Assembly: GCA_025558095.1 (NCBI GenBank)
Contig: JAIVFI010000032.1
Coordinates: 62,001 to 126,000, forward strand
Length of the DNA: 64,000 nt
Direction: 5' to 3'
From: Hyaloraphidium curvatum
Taxonomy: Eukaryota; Monoblepharomycota; Hyaloraphidiomycetes; Hyaloraphidiales; Hyaloraphidiaceae
This document shows, one piece after another, positions 41,884-53,020 of this stretch (position 1 is its first letter; each line of letters starts with the position of its first letter). The position numbers and the translations under genes are program-made. The notes beneath the pieces are model-generated. The model had not been told where the DNA came from, searched no databases, and saw only the letters and a list, made by a program, of their open reading frames with translations.

Positions 41884-43137
41884 TTACTCGTCCCCGCAGT
41901 CCCCGATGATTGCAAACATCTGCTCCGCGCTCTTGCCCTTCTTGAGTACGGCGTCGATATCCGCATGGTCCGCCGCGTCGAGCTGGAAATCGAACACTCG
42001 AAGGTTCTCCGCGATGTGCTCCGATATGCCAACGCGAGCGCCGACGATGACGCCGCCGACGTACGGCTTGTCGAGGATGTAGCGCGTTGCGACGTTGGCA
42101 ATGTCGACCCCGTTCCCTTTTCGCTTGGCGACCTTGTCCAAGGCGCCCAGCAGTTCCTTCGAACGTAGCTGTCAGCGGCGGCAGCGTGAGCTTACTGCGG
42201 GCCCGTTCACCTGGAAGAGACCCCATCCGCCCCAAATCTGGACCATCTGCAAGTACTTCCTCTGGCTTGGAGTTATGCTCGTCCGAGACGGGTCTGGCTG
42301 TCCGAGGTACTTGTTGGCGAGAAAGCTGGCACAGAAGCCGTGAGCCTTGGATGTGGTGAGGACACGCGACACTCACCCGCCACAGAGCGTTCCGTAGGTC
42401 AGCAGCTTCACGTTGTACTTTTCGCAGACAGCAGCCATCTTGACGGTTGGTCGCAAGTCGATCAGCGAGAACTGGACCTGATTGCTGACAATAGGTATCC
42501 CCGCTTTGCAGAATTGCTCCACATGTGCCGAATCGAAGTTGGTGAGCGAAAGATTTGAGATTACGCCTTCCTTGTGCAGGTCATGGAGGTGCTTCATGGC
42601 GTCCGCAAGCTCCTGCTTCATCTCGTAGTCCCTGACACCCGAGCCCGAATGAGATTCCTTGCAACAGAACGTTTCACAAAACCGCTCACCACCAGTGGAA
42701 TGCCATGAGGTCCAGAGACTGAACGCCCATCCTCGTACATCGCTCCCGGATCGCCGCCTCGACGGTCGCGCGGGACATCTTGCCGGGCCGCGGGCACCAC
42801 TTCGTGCACCCCACAGGCCGCGACGGCCCGGGTATCGACTTCTGGAACTTGGCGAAGAGCAGCTCCGCGTCTCCGTAATGGTCCGCCATGTCAAAGCTGT
42901 TGAATCCCGCGTCGAAGTACTTTCGCAGCTCTTGCACCATCACGTCCGGCGAGGGATAACGGCCCCATGCCTGGGAGCTGACCTGCCAGAGTCCGACCTG
43001 CAAGCTTCGTTGGACGACGTCAGAGATTAAGGGAATGAGGGGAGGAACGAAGCTGGCCCGTGTTGACACTACCGATGGGCGTTCAAAGTTCCCAGAGTCG
43101 TGTACCGCGCCATGGTCTCCGCCGGTGCCGCGGCCAT
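41884..43137 (-). CDS. Aldo/keto reductase
   Basis: This is a TIM-barrel NADPH-dependent carbonyl reductase of the cytosol. FDMADHYGDAE contains the catalytic Asp and Tyr; FHWW supplies the His; GVISNLSLTNF, VSNQVQFSLID and VGGVIVGARVG match later barrel strands and the cofactor loop. Exon 1 (43137-43073, MAAAPAETMARYTTLGTLNAH) joins exon 2 at 43004 to give VGLWQVSSQAWG; at least three further introns lie near 42690, 42370 and 42150-42210. The nearest relatives I recognise are the plant/bacterial-type members with GLWQVS and DMADHYG. Substrate is unknown. It is divergent from the Val/Ile/Pro repeat gene. Confidence 0.82.
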
Positions 43138-43294
43138 CGCGAAACAAGCTAGATGATGTGCCGGACGCGCGAGACGCTGCGATATTGGGTCGTGCAGTGC
43201 GGGACGCGACTGCGGATAGTGGTCGCTTGGGTGTCTCGATCACCAGGCGACGGACGATCGCGAGTCGACGCGCACAGTCATCATCGCACACCCA
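43138..43294. promoter_or_regulatory. Bidirectional promoter region, AKR / VIPE-repeat gene
   Basis: There are 157 bp between outward start codons. No conserved core element is visible. The short distance suggests shared regulation of a reductase and a possible structural or stress protein. Confidence 0.35.
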
Positions 43295-44455
43295 ATGGCG
43301 ACGTCCAGCGAACGCGCGGAGAAAGGGCAGGCCTTTGCCGGAGCCGAGGTAAGCGCCTTTCGTACCAGGCATTAAGCTTGTGACCCGCTTCAAAGTCCCT
43401 TCGCCCAGCAGACTGCGAAAGCCCCGGAACAAGTTGCCCGGGCGGCCGAGCCAAGCGGGCGCGAGGACAGAGTAACGGTCCGAGTGAGGGAGCCAGTCAT
43501 TCACGAGGTCATCAAGGAGATAGAAGAAGGTGAGCCTGTGTGGCGCTCGACCGGGCGTTCGCTGACAAGGAGTGCCAGTTCGCGTGCAGCCCATTGTCCA
43601 CCGAACTATCATTCGGCCGGAGATCGAGCAAATCATTCAGCCGATCCGGGAAACGGTCCGCATGGAGACCGTTGTCGAGAAGCACGTGCTTCCTGTCGAC
43701 ACGCGCACCTTTACGGCCGACGTCCCTCCGATCGACCAGCGGGCAATCAAGGAGGCGATTGCGAAGCTCGAGGCGGAGTCAAAGCTTCGTGGGCAGAAGG
43801 AGGAGCGGTTCATCCAGTTGCCCGCCCAAGTGAGCGAGTCGGTCCAAACGATCAAGGTTAGAGGAGATGTCGACGGCCGCTTCGACATTTTGACACTGTT
43901 CTACGACCGTCAGATTCGAGAGACAATTCCTGTTCGGATCGAAGCTGCGGCAGCTCCAGCCTTGGCCGACCGGCGGGAACTGCATCCGGACCTCTTGACG
44001 GCCTCGGGCCCAAAGGAAGCGCTTCCGACGACGACCGCTGCCGACTTCATCTCTGGCGAGCAGCAGAAAGGCGCTCCGATTACGGGCAGGGTTGAGGATC
44101 AAGTGGTGTCGGCTTCCGAGCGCCAGGACGGCACCGACCAAGCGAGGGCGGCTACGGGCGCCACGACGCCCAGCACGGCCAGCAAGGGCGCAATGGGCAC
44201 GGCCGCGGTGCCGTCGGGATCGGCCGGAGATGGAACTCAGGCCCTCGAAACGAGTCACGCACGCTCCAGCGTGCCTACCGTTGTTTCGGATGCTCCGGCG
44301 GAGGAGATGAGGTCGAGCCAGGGATCTCGCTCGACTCCGACGCCTCCGTCCGAGTAAGCTCGCCGGTAATTCACTCTCGCGCACCTGACATTGACGGCAG
44401 GACCGGAAGCTCAAAGAAGTCCGTCGTCAACAAGGTCAAGCAGATCTTTTCCTAG
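43295..44455 (+). CDS. Val/Ile/Pro/Glu-rich repeat protein (articulin/alveolin-like composition)
   Basis: Exons 43295-43348, 43409-43529, 43570-44353 and 44401-44455 join in frame to 337 aa; none of the short frames alone shows the whole protein. Residues ~45-110 are made of alternating Val/Ile, Pro, Glu, Arg, Gln and His (VIHEVIKEIEEGVPVRVQPI, then RPEIEQIIQPIRETV), reminiscent of cytoskeletal articulin/alveolin repeats and of a fungal family of small hydrophilic proteins with QPI/HE repeats. The middle is Ala/Thr/Ser-rich and disordered. The C terminus, TGSSKKSVVNKVKQIFS, is a basic amphipathic tail. A 57-nt segment at 43856-43912 could be an in-frame intron. Function is not known. Confidence 0.6.
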
Positions 44456-44768
44456 TGATTCTTCATGTTTTCCGTCTTCAGATTCGAACTTGACCGTCTT
44501 GCTTCTCCCGCGGCGGGTGATGACGCAGTCCGGGGTCCCGCCTCACAACTCTAGCGTGAACCGCCACGCGATGGCGGCCAACATGGCTCGTCCAGCTGTG
44601 AGATACCTGCTGTTTATTATCTCCGCCTGCTTCTTGACACGCGCTCTGCTCCGGAATGGACGCGAATCGACGCGTCGAAACCTCCGTCACGCGCCACGAC
44701 TTCTTGACCTCACGGTGTCGGTACGCCGGAATGCTCCGGTCACCTAGGCGATTCTGGATTCTCTCGGC
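44456..44768. other. Intergenic region
   Basis: These 313 bp lie between two plus-strand genes. A short open frame across 44391-44747 has no conserved content. The promoter of the debranching-enzyme gene should be here. Confidence 0.3.
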
Positions 44769-47278
44769 ATGCTGTCATTGGTGGACGACTGGGAGCTGGC
44801 CGAGGGAGCCGCTTCGCCGCTAGGGGCGACTTGGATCCCGAAGATCCAAGCATACAACTTCGCCCTCTACTCCAAGCACGCGACTTCCGTCACCCTCCTG
44901 CTGTACCGTGCCTTTGAAGACCCCGTGAATCCCGTGGCGGAGGTGTTTTTGGATGCCCGCGTTAATCGGACCTCCAACGTGTGGCATTGCCTCGTGCCGC
45001 TGACCCAGACGCTAGAGGCGACCCACTACGCGTTCCGCGTGGACGGGCCATTCGATCCCTGGAACGGACATCGCTTTGACATCCGCAAGATCCTGACGGA
45101 TCCCTTTGCGAAGGAACTCTACTTTCCCCCGGACTTTGACAGGGAGGCGTGCAAAGGCCCCGGACCGACGGACGGGAAGGCCCCGCTCGGCGTGCTTCCG
45201 TCCACTGTTCCGGATGACTACGATTGGACGGGGGATATTCACTTGAAGCACACGGGGGACACGATCGTTTACGAGCTACACGTGAGGTGCGGGACTCCGA
45301 GCAACTCCCGGTGACGGAGCCAACGTCGGCCGACGCTCCGCAGAGGTTTCACGGCCCGGGCAAACTCGGGCGTTTCCGAGTACAAGAGAGGCACATTCGC
45401 GGGGCTGATCGAAAAGATCCCGTACCTCGTTGACCTCGGTATCACGGTCGTCGAGCTCCTGCCGATCCACCAGTTCGATCCCCAAGAGAACAACTACTGG
45501 GGATACATGACCCTCAACTTGTGGGTAAAACCCCAGGTTCCTGGGGCCGCTAGCTTCATTTTTGCCTTGCGACAGCTTCGCCCCGCACCAAGGCTACTGT
45601 GCAAACGAGGCCAGACCGTGGGACGAGTTCCGCGACATGGTAAAGGCCTTCCACATGGCCGGCATCGAAGTCTGGCTGGATGTCGTCTACAACCACACCG
45701 CTGAGGCTGATGAGATTGGGCCGTGCTACAACCTGCGGGGGATCGACAACGTCGAGTACGTTTTCCGGTCCCATAGCAGATTGGCTTGGCTCACTCGAAT
45801 TACGCAGGTACTACCTCCTGCACCCGCACTCCCGGGGCCAGTACATAAACGACACCGGCTGCGGCAACACCATTCGTGCCGGGAACGCGTGCACGCGGGT
45901 CCTGATCATGGAGTCGCTCTTGCACTTTGCCCGCAACGGCCGCGTGAACGGCTTTCGCTTCGACCTCGCGTCCATCTTGACGCGCGATCGGCACGGCAAC
46001 GTTGACATTGAGGACCCGCCGCTGATTTCGGAGATCAGCAACTTCCGCTACAACACGGACGTGCGGTTGGTGGCCGAGGCGTGGGACATTTCGAGCTATC
46101 AGCTCGGCGTGACTTTTCCGGGACCCGCCTGGCGGCAATGGAACGGGGTCTTCCGCGACGACGTGCGACGCTTTGTCAAGGGGGACCCGGGCATGGTGCC
46201 GGCAATGATGGCGCGGATCTATGGGTCCGAGGACCTCTTTCCCGACCGGGACGGGTACCGCCCACGCCAATCCGTCAATTTCATAACCGCACACGACGGC
46301 TTCTGCCTATACGATCTCGTTTCGTACAACCAGAAGCACAACTTGCCGAACGGCCACCACAACACGGACGGCACGAACGACAACTGGAGCTGGAACTGCG
46401 GCCACGAAGGCGATGAGGGTGTGCCGGCCGAAGTCATGCAGCTTCGCCGGCGGCAGGTCAAGAACCTGTTTGCGATACTCATGCTGTCGAACGGCACTCC
46501 GATGTTCTGCGCCGGGGACGAGTTCATGAACACTCAGAAGGGGAACAACAATCCGTGAGCCAACCTGGCGCTGCCGATTGAACTGCTTCGTGCCTGACGT
46601 AGTGCCGTCTGCGCTCCTCCGCTACGTGTCGTTTACGTCATGCAGATATAACCAGGGTGAGGCTCTACGTTTCTCAACGAGTTCAGTTTGACGAACTGAC
46701 GACCTGCACAGACAACGAGATCACCTGGCTCGATTGGGACCTTCTGGAGAAGAACGCGGACATCCATCGCTTTTTCAAAATGATGATTGCTTTCCGCAAG
46801 TCCCATCGCACCATCATGAGGTCGGTGTACTGGAGGGACGACATTCGGTGGCACGGTGTGGGACCGCGCATCGACATGAACTTCAACTCGCACACTATTG
46901 CGTACTACCTCCGGGGCGCTACCATTAACAACAGGGATCTCTACGTCATGATCAACATGTTCTGGAAGCCTCTTACGTTTGAGGTCTGTTTGTCCGAGGG
47001 CCAGTTTCTGCCGTCTGACGTCGGCGTTGCAGGTCCAGGAGGACGGCCGCTGGAGGCGGATCGTGGACACGTATCGTTCATGCCCCGAGGACATCGTCGA
47101 CTCGGAGAACGGTGTCTATTTGGACTACACGACCGTTCCGAACGATCCGAACGGTTCGCGAATGGTCTACGAGGTTGGGCCCAGGTCGATCGTGGTCCTG
47201 GAGAAGGACCAGATCCGGGTTGCGCGCCGACAGAGCGTCAACACGCTGTCGAGGCGGGGATCGGGAATGTTGATTTGA
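44769..47278 (+). CDS. Glycogen debranching enzyme, GlgX/isoamylase type (GH13)
   Basis: It should hydrolyse alpha-1,6 branches of glycogen or limit dextrin. An N-terminal CBM48-like region ([16 protein letters not shown]) precedes the GH13 barrel. The family motifs are intact: DVVYNHTAE, nucleophile Asp in GFRFDLAS, acid/base Glu in LVAEAWD, and the third Asp in [14 protein letters not shown] and [13 protein letters not shown] are typical of GlgX/TreX isoamylases. At least six exons are needed (for example 45285 area joining to give [19 protein letters not shown]). Fungi normally use a two-activity GH13-GH133 debranching enzyme, so this bacterial/plant-type protein is unusual here. No signal peptide is seen, so it is probably cytosolic. 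Confidence 0.85.
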
Positions 47279-47336
47279 TCTCATTCAGCTCTATAGCCAA
47301 TAGACTTAGTAGCAGCGCGCCCATACATGGCCACGA

Positions 47337-49169
47337 TCAGTCCTCAACCCGTTTCACCCCGGCAGCAGCAGCTGCCTGCCGGGCACTCGTCCCCGCAGGC
47401 TGCAGAGCATCCTCCCGGGAGCTCTCGACCGTCACCGTGACGCCCTGATCCGCCTTCAGGGGCAAGTCCCTCGCCATGTCGACCTCGACGTTCGTCTCGC
47501 TCCGGATCTCGGCCGGCGCCGCCGGTCCGACATCTTTTCTCGGCGCCAAGGCCGAAGTTATTGTCCGCGAAGAGTCGACCGCTGGTTCCTTATCTGCGGC
47601 CCCCGACGCCGAAGTTGAAGGACTCGAAGCGCTAGAAAGCGAAGGCGGTTTGAAACCCTGCGATCCCCCCGACGCGGCAGCAAGCGCCTCGGTAGCCTGC
47701 TGAATGAGGGCGGCCGTCTCCTTCGTCAAGGACTGACGTGCTGCCGCAGAGTTGAGGTCTGGGGGAGAGAGGGTGGTCAATTGTGCGAAGGGAAGTTCGC
47801 TCGAAGCAAGCTACCATCTCTCCACTGGCCAAAATGCTTCATCACGGCCTTGATGATGCGAGGCCACAGGCTGGCGCTGAGATGCTCGTCCCTGATGTGT
47901 TCGCTGTCCTTGAACAGAGACTGGCCCTTCATGTACGTGTCGCAGAGCTTGGAGCCGAGGTCCTTGCGCCACGAAAAGGTCATGTTGGCGAGCCGCGGAT
48001 CCCGCGACTTTTGGAGGCATTCGGAGTAGGAGCGGGTGAGGTAGTGGTTGAGGCGGATGGGTTCGAGCACGACCCGGGAACGGTTGTTGTAGTTCCACGG
48101 GTTGTAGATGCAATCGACCGTGTCCTTGTTCTCCACCGGCATCGCGCGGTGGGGGTTGGTGAGGTTCTTCAGGTGCTGGACCATGAAGATGGCCTTGCCG
48201 GCCTGGTCCTGCTCCTTGGCGAACATGACCATCCGGCGCATGTTGTAGCTCTCGATCGTGAGCTTGCCGATCGGGGGGGTGATGTGGGCGCTGGAACCGA
48301 TGTTTGCCCGGTACAGCATGACCACGGCGGCATTGAGCGTTTCCGCCTCGGAGAGGAAGCGGTGGAGGCGGCTGCCCCAGAGCCCCGTCAGGAAGTGTTC
48401 GGGGGAGAACTCGGCAGGAAGGATGGTGATGAACTCGTCGATGTCGATGATGGCGGTCCATCGCGACTCGTCCCGCTTGTTCATCTTGATGCAGTGCTCC
48501 AAGTGGGTCTGCTGGGCCTGCCGCTTCGGTCCTGGCCAGCGGAACAGCGAAACGATGCCCATGTTGACGAACGGCCGAATCCGGGCCGCCGTGCGGTCCG
48601 TCGAGTCGTTGTCGTAGAGGTAAAAGTGGTGCACGCCGACCAAGTAGTGGTACCAAATCCACTCCTCGATGTAGTCCTGCGGGGAGGAGGTTCGCAATCG
48701 GCCAGCGACACGCCCACGACAGCGCAACACTCGCCTCCTCATTCCGGAAGATTGCGCACATCGACAGGTAGTTTTTCGGCGGCTTCGCGAACGGCGAGTT
48801 GACGATGATGTCGACGTACTTTTTGACCATCTCGTCCTTCAGCTTCTCTTGGTCGCTGCTCCGGCCCATGTGCAAGTGCACGTTGGTGGAGACTTTGGAA
48901 ACCAGCTCCAGCGACGCCGTGTCCTGCAGCGGCCCGTCTGCCGCCGCTGGTTGTCCGCCGGACCACGCCGGCATGAGGAAATAGGAGGATCCGAGGAGGA
49001 GGAGGAGGGCGAGGACCAGGATGTTCGAGCGGAACAGTCGCCGCAGAGAGAAAATCCGGGTCGGCAAGAAGCGCATTATCGCAAAGCCGCTGACGGCAGA
49101 GTACGGCGGCGGGTGGGGTTGGTCGTGGTAGCCGCTGTGGCCGCCCCCTTTTGTCCATGGTGCCGACAT
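47337..49169 (-). CDS. Glycosyltransferase family 92-like type II membrane protein
   Basis: This is a predicted Golgi sugar transferase: a short cytoplasmic tail, one membrane anchor (NILVLALLLLLGSSYFLMPA), a stem, then the catalytic region. The sequence around LSMCAIFRNEE joined to DYIEEWIWYHYLVGVHHFYL, YDNDSTD, and IIDIDEFITI (DxD-type metal site) match GT92/DUF23-type enzymes. Exons are 49169-48735, 48676-47815 and 47758-47337, 572 aa. The first junction needs a GC-AG intron (48677-48734). The last exon adds a ~140-residue Ala/Ser-rich tail outside the catalytic fold. It converges with the debranching gene 58 bp away. Donor and acceptor sugars are unknown. Confidence 0.8.
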
Positions 49170-49721
49170 GGTGCGGGCTCAGCGCCGCGCACGCCGCCGG
49201 CCCCGCGAAGAACCAAGTGCGGGCTCCACAAAAAAGGCGGCGCCGCGCCCCGCCGCGGTGCGTGCAGACGGCGGTGGCGGGGCGCCCGAAGTCGGCTGGG
49301 CCGGCTGTTTGACGCCGCGCGCGCCGGAGCGCCCGGGGGCCGCCGCGAGAGCTTGAACCCGCGTGCGGCGCCTAGAGCCCGGCCTCCATGCCGTCGCGCG
49401 GGCCGATTACGCAGAGACGCGGGAACCGGTTCGTGCGGGCGTGTGGGGGTCCTTCGAAGGAGGATTCTCGGTCGTCGAGAGCAAAAGCGATCAACTGCAC
49501 CAGCCGACCGACAGATTCGGCCGGCGGATTAGGCCAAGCTGCTTCGCCCCCGCCGGGCGAAAAATAGCCGCAAATGATTGCAGGATGGCGCGTCTGTAGA
49601 TCGAAGGCGGGGCCGGCGCCGCCGATCCGCGCCGGTGCGGCCGAGTGAAGGATGATCAAGACCACCGCGGCAAGAGTCAAGACAACAGAGCTTGGGTATG
49701 TTTTCCTTCTACAAGAAAGCC
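49170..49721. other. Intergenic region upstream of the GT92 gene
   Basis: These 552 bp are GC-rich toward the GT92 start and hold its promoter plus the 3' UTR of PA2G4. Frames here are Arg/Ala/Gly-rich shadows. Nothing else is supported. Confidence 0.3.
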
Positions 49722-51289
49722 TTACTCGGCCGTATCCATCTTCTCGCCGTCCACGGCCTTGTCCTTCTTGGCCGCCGTCGTCTTCTTCTTGGTCTTCTTG
49801 ACCCCTTCCCGGAGAAGGGCCTTGGCCTGGTCGTTCTTGACGGCCTTTTCGCTTTGGACGATGCCGGCGTCGTAGTAGGGAATGCCGGTAATCTTGAGCG
49901 GTCCGGTCGGCATGAGCAGGGCGGTGAACATGAAGTGGGCAATGTGCTCGCCCTCCTTCTCGTGGAGGACCTGGTAAGGCGTCACGAGGCCGTGTGCCTC
50001 GCACTCCCGGATGCCGAGCCGCGCCTTGCCCTGCTCCTCGAATTGTCTGGAGGGCATCCGGGACGAAACGCCGGTCAGGGGCATGACGACAGGGTCGCGC
50101 CGCCACGAACCGCAACGAGAAGCCGACCGTGCCAAACTTCTTCTGAATGTCGCTGAGCACCTCCCTGCTGGCCTTGACCTTCAGGTTGTACGTCTGCGAC
50201 GAATTCCGCTTGTAGATGTTTGTCCGCGTCTCCCCGACCCTCGGCTTGCCGTCCCCGGTCGAGACCAGAATGTCGATGCACCACGCGTCGCCGTCCTCGA
50301 ATGTCACCTTCTCGGTGTCCTTCCGGCTCGCCTCGGTCGGGTTGAGGATGATGGTCTTGGGCCCGTCGATGACGTTCCGCTTGACCGAGTGCGACAGCAT
50401 GTTCTCCACGGGCTTGCAGCCGAAATCCTCCGTGATGTTGGCCACGAGCTCCGTGACGTCAAAGTTTGTCGCGGTCTCGGACTTGAGCATCCTCAGCGTA
50501 GCCTCGGCGGCGTTCTGTGCTGCAAGAAGCACGTCGGCCTGCCTGCCCGTAATCGGGTTCTCCTGGAGTGGACGAATGGGGTCACTCTGGTTGCCCCCGG
50601 AATCCAGCAACAGTGGCGCGAACCTTGTCGGCCCCGATGACGATGGTGTGCGCGACCTGCGCGACGTAGCCGTCGATGTGCGTGCCGAGTTCGACCTTGA
50701 CCATGTCGCCCTTTTTCAAGGTCACGTTGGCCTCCGGATCCGAAGGCACGGGGCTGAGGTGGCAGACCACGTTTCCAGGCGAGACGCACGTCGGGAAAGC
50801 GATGCCTTGAAGCGACCGAAAGGCCGGTGAGGGCGTGGTGGCGGCCGACCCGGTTGGAATCACCTTTCAGCATCTTCCCCTTGTTGTACACCTTCTTCGC
50901 CTCATCCTCGATCGTCTTGTCGCCGAGTTGGCATAGTTCCAGGACTTTGGCACCCTCCACGCACCCGTCCAGCACAGCCTTGATGGCTTTCTGTTGGCCC
51001 ACGGGGAGAAGGTCCTGGTGAGCCACACGCCCGCTCAAGCAGCCGGACGCGCCGAATCGCGTACGTTGGTAATGTCAGCAGCAGTCTTGTATTTGGTGAC
51101 CTTCGGGAGTTTGAATTCATGGTCGTCGTCGCGATGAGGCGGGCGTGAGACGGCCTCCGGAACGAGGCGCGCGGCGCTCACGATGTTCTGGTCCTCCAGG
51201 AACGACTTCTCCTCCTCGGCCTCCTCAGCACCTTCCTCGACGTCGGAAATCTCCTCCTCGACGACCTTCTTCGCGCCCTTCTTCGACAT
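49722..51289 (-). CDS. PA2G4: Proliferation-associated 2G4 / Ebp1-like protein (inactive methionine aminopeptidase fold)
   Basis: A conserved ribosome- and RNA-associated protein with a pita-bread fold lacking peptidase activity, acting at the 60S exit tunnel and in nucleolus/cytoplasm. The N terminus is acidic (VEEEISDVEEGAEEAEEE). KVTKYKTAADITN spliced to KAIKAVLDGCVEGAKVLELC, GIAFPTCVSPGNVVCHLSP, LGTHIDGYVAQVAHTIV, and FSLRQFEEQGKARLGIRECE follow the human protein segment by segment. Five exons with clean phases are supported by these joins. The lysine-rich tail (KKTKKKTTAAKKDK) is typical. It is divergent from the costars gene across 93 bp. Confidence 0.92.
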
Positions 51290-51382
51290 CGCGAAATGGT
51301 CTTTGTTTTTCAGGCCTCAAGACGGCTAAGCACCGCGTTCCCTTTTGGCGCCACGCGGATCCGACGTTCCTGGCGGCCTGTA
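51290..51382. promoter_or_regulatory. Minimal divergent promoter, PA2G4 / costars
   Basis: There are 93 bp between the two start codons, so promoter and 5' UTR sequences of both genes must overlap. No TATA box is visible. Confidence 0.4.
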
Positions 51383-51634
51383 ATGGACGTCGATCGCGAA
51401 GTGGAGTCACTGCTGAAGCACATCGAGCGGCTCGGCACCCCGCTTCCGGAGGGCGGCTTCGAAGTCGCGTACGGAACTCTGTTCCGGGATCAACAGGTCA
51501 CGGACGAGTTCGAAGCGCTCTTGGGAACACTCAAATCTTCCAAGAAACGGGGTCTGATTTCGTTCGAAGGACAGTTGTTGCTCAGTCCCACCCACGACCA
51601 CGTCAAGATCCGTACCCTGGCCAAGGCAACCTGA
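51383..51634 (+). CDS. Costars family protein
   Basis: An 83-codon single-exon gene. VDREVESLLKHIERLGTPLP, VAYGTLFRDQQV and FEALLGTLKSSKKRGLISFE match the stand-alone costars domain, also found at the C terminus of ABRA/STARS actin-binding proteins. In Dictyostelium costars affects motility and actin. The length equals that of other single-domain members. The stop codon is only 4 nt before the ATG of the aminotransferase on the same strand, unusual for separate eukaryotic genes. Confidence 0.85.
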   Translation: MDVDREVESLLKHIERLGTPLPEGGFEVAYGTLFRDQQVTDEFEALLGTLKSSKKRGLISFEGQLLLSPTHDHVKIRTLAKAT

Positions 51635-51638
51635 AGAG

Positions 51639-52956
51639 ATGCCCTCGGAAGATCTTGCCCTTTCCGGACCGCCTCCGGCACTCGGCCGCAGCCTGCACGC
51701 GTCCCATTTCGGACACCGGCCCATAGATTTCGCCCACTATAACCAGGGCTCGTTCGGCTCGTCGCCCAAGGTCGTGCTGGACGCGTCGGACGAGATGCGG
51801 CGCCGATGGATATCCGGCCCCGACCGCTTCTGGTACACTACCGTGGAGCCCGCGTTCGTTCGTGCGAGGGAAGCCGTCGCGCGAACCGTGCTGGATTGCG
51901 ACGTGGATCGCGTCACGCTCGTGGACAATGCAACGACGGCGGCAACGATCGTGGCGCAGAAGATTGCCTGGGATGTGATTGAGCGTGCCAAGTCGGGCTT
52001 CGTTGGCGGCAAGCCCGTCGTGCTGCTCTGCAACACGACCTACGGCGCCGTCCGGCTTGCGTTCCGTGCGTACTGCGAGCGGGCTGGTGCCGAGATAGTA
52101 CAATACGTGTTGCCGTTCCCCGTTTACCAAACTGCCGACATTGTAGAGGCGTTTCACACGAAACTACGGGAGCTGAAGGCCAGGAAGGCGGATGTCGTTA
52201 TTGCGGTGTTTGATCACATCGTTAGCGAGACCGCGCTGGTGCTGCCGCTGCGCGAGTTAGTTGGCGAAGCGAGGGCGGCCGGCGTACGCGAGATCTTTGT
52301 CGACGGCGCGCACGCTCCGGGCCAGATTGACCTTCGCGGCCTGCCCGAGGAACTGGGAGTGGACTACTATACTGGGAACCTCCACAAATGGGTGAGCTGA
52401 TTCCTCGTCGCTGGCTGCTGTCTATGCTAAAGAAATTGTTCAGATGTTCTGCCCGACGGCGTGCGCCTTGTTCTATTTCAAGGCCGGTAATGATGCCCCT
52501 CTGCACTTCCCCATTACGTCGCACAATCATGGCGAGGGATTTGCGCGCGAGACGTGGATGCTGGCGACCCGGGACTACACGCCTTTGCTGGCCGCCCGGC
52601 TGGCGGTGGACTTTTACGGCTGGATTGGACCCGAGCGGGTGCAAAAATATGTCCGTGATGAGGCGTGGAAGGCTGCTGAGCTGCTGTCGGGCATGTGGGG
52701 GACCCGGATCGGACAGTCGAGGGACCTGGCTGCCGGCATGTGCATGATTGCGATGCCGCATGGGATCAGGAGGTTCAAGGAACCAATGGACCTCAGAACG
52801 CTGCTACGAGACAATCACAACATGGAGGTATGCACTCCGCTGTCGGTCGATGGCACGTGGTGGTTGCGCATCTCTGTTCCGTGCTGGATGGAGGCCGGCG
52901 AGTTCCAGCTGCTGGGAAAGGTGATCCTCGAACTCAGCGGGCAAGAACGGCTTTGA
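51639..52956 (+). CDS. PLP-dependent class V aminotransferase (isopenicillin-N epimerase/cysteine desulfurase-like)
   Basis: Two exons (51639-52391, 52444-52956) give 421 aa. The fold-type I landmarks are FAHYNQGSFGSSPKVVL at the N terminus, VDNATTAATIV, IFVDGAHAPGQIDL (the PLP-nitrogen Asp and following His) and GNLHKW with the Schiff-base lysine. This set fits the isopenicillin-N epimerase/hercynylcysteine-lyase-like branch rather than NifS proper. It is likely cytosolic; the C terminus ERL is not a canonical PTS1. It begins 4 nt after the costars stop, and the conserved N-terminal motif begins only ~35 residues in, so a much later start is unlikely. Confidence 0.83.
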
Positions 52957-53020
52957 GACGATGTACAAATCTGTGAATGCACACACAACAGAATGGGAAC
53001 TACAGCGCTGACCACAGCGC

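Noticed and set aside
44478-44500. GTTCGAATC-like segment suggesting a tRNA T-arm on the minus strand
   Set aside because: Flanking bases do not pair into a T-stem and no acceptor or anticodon arm fits around it.
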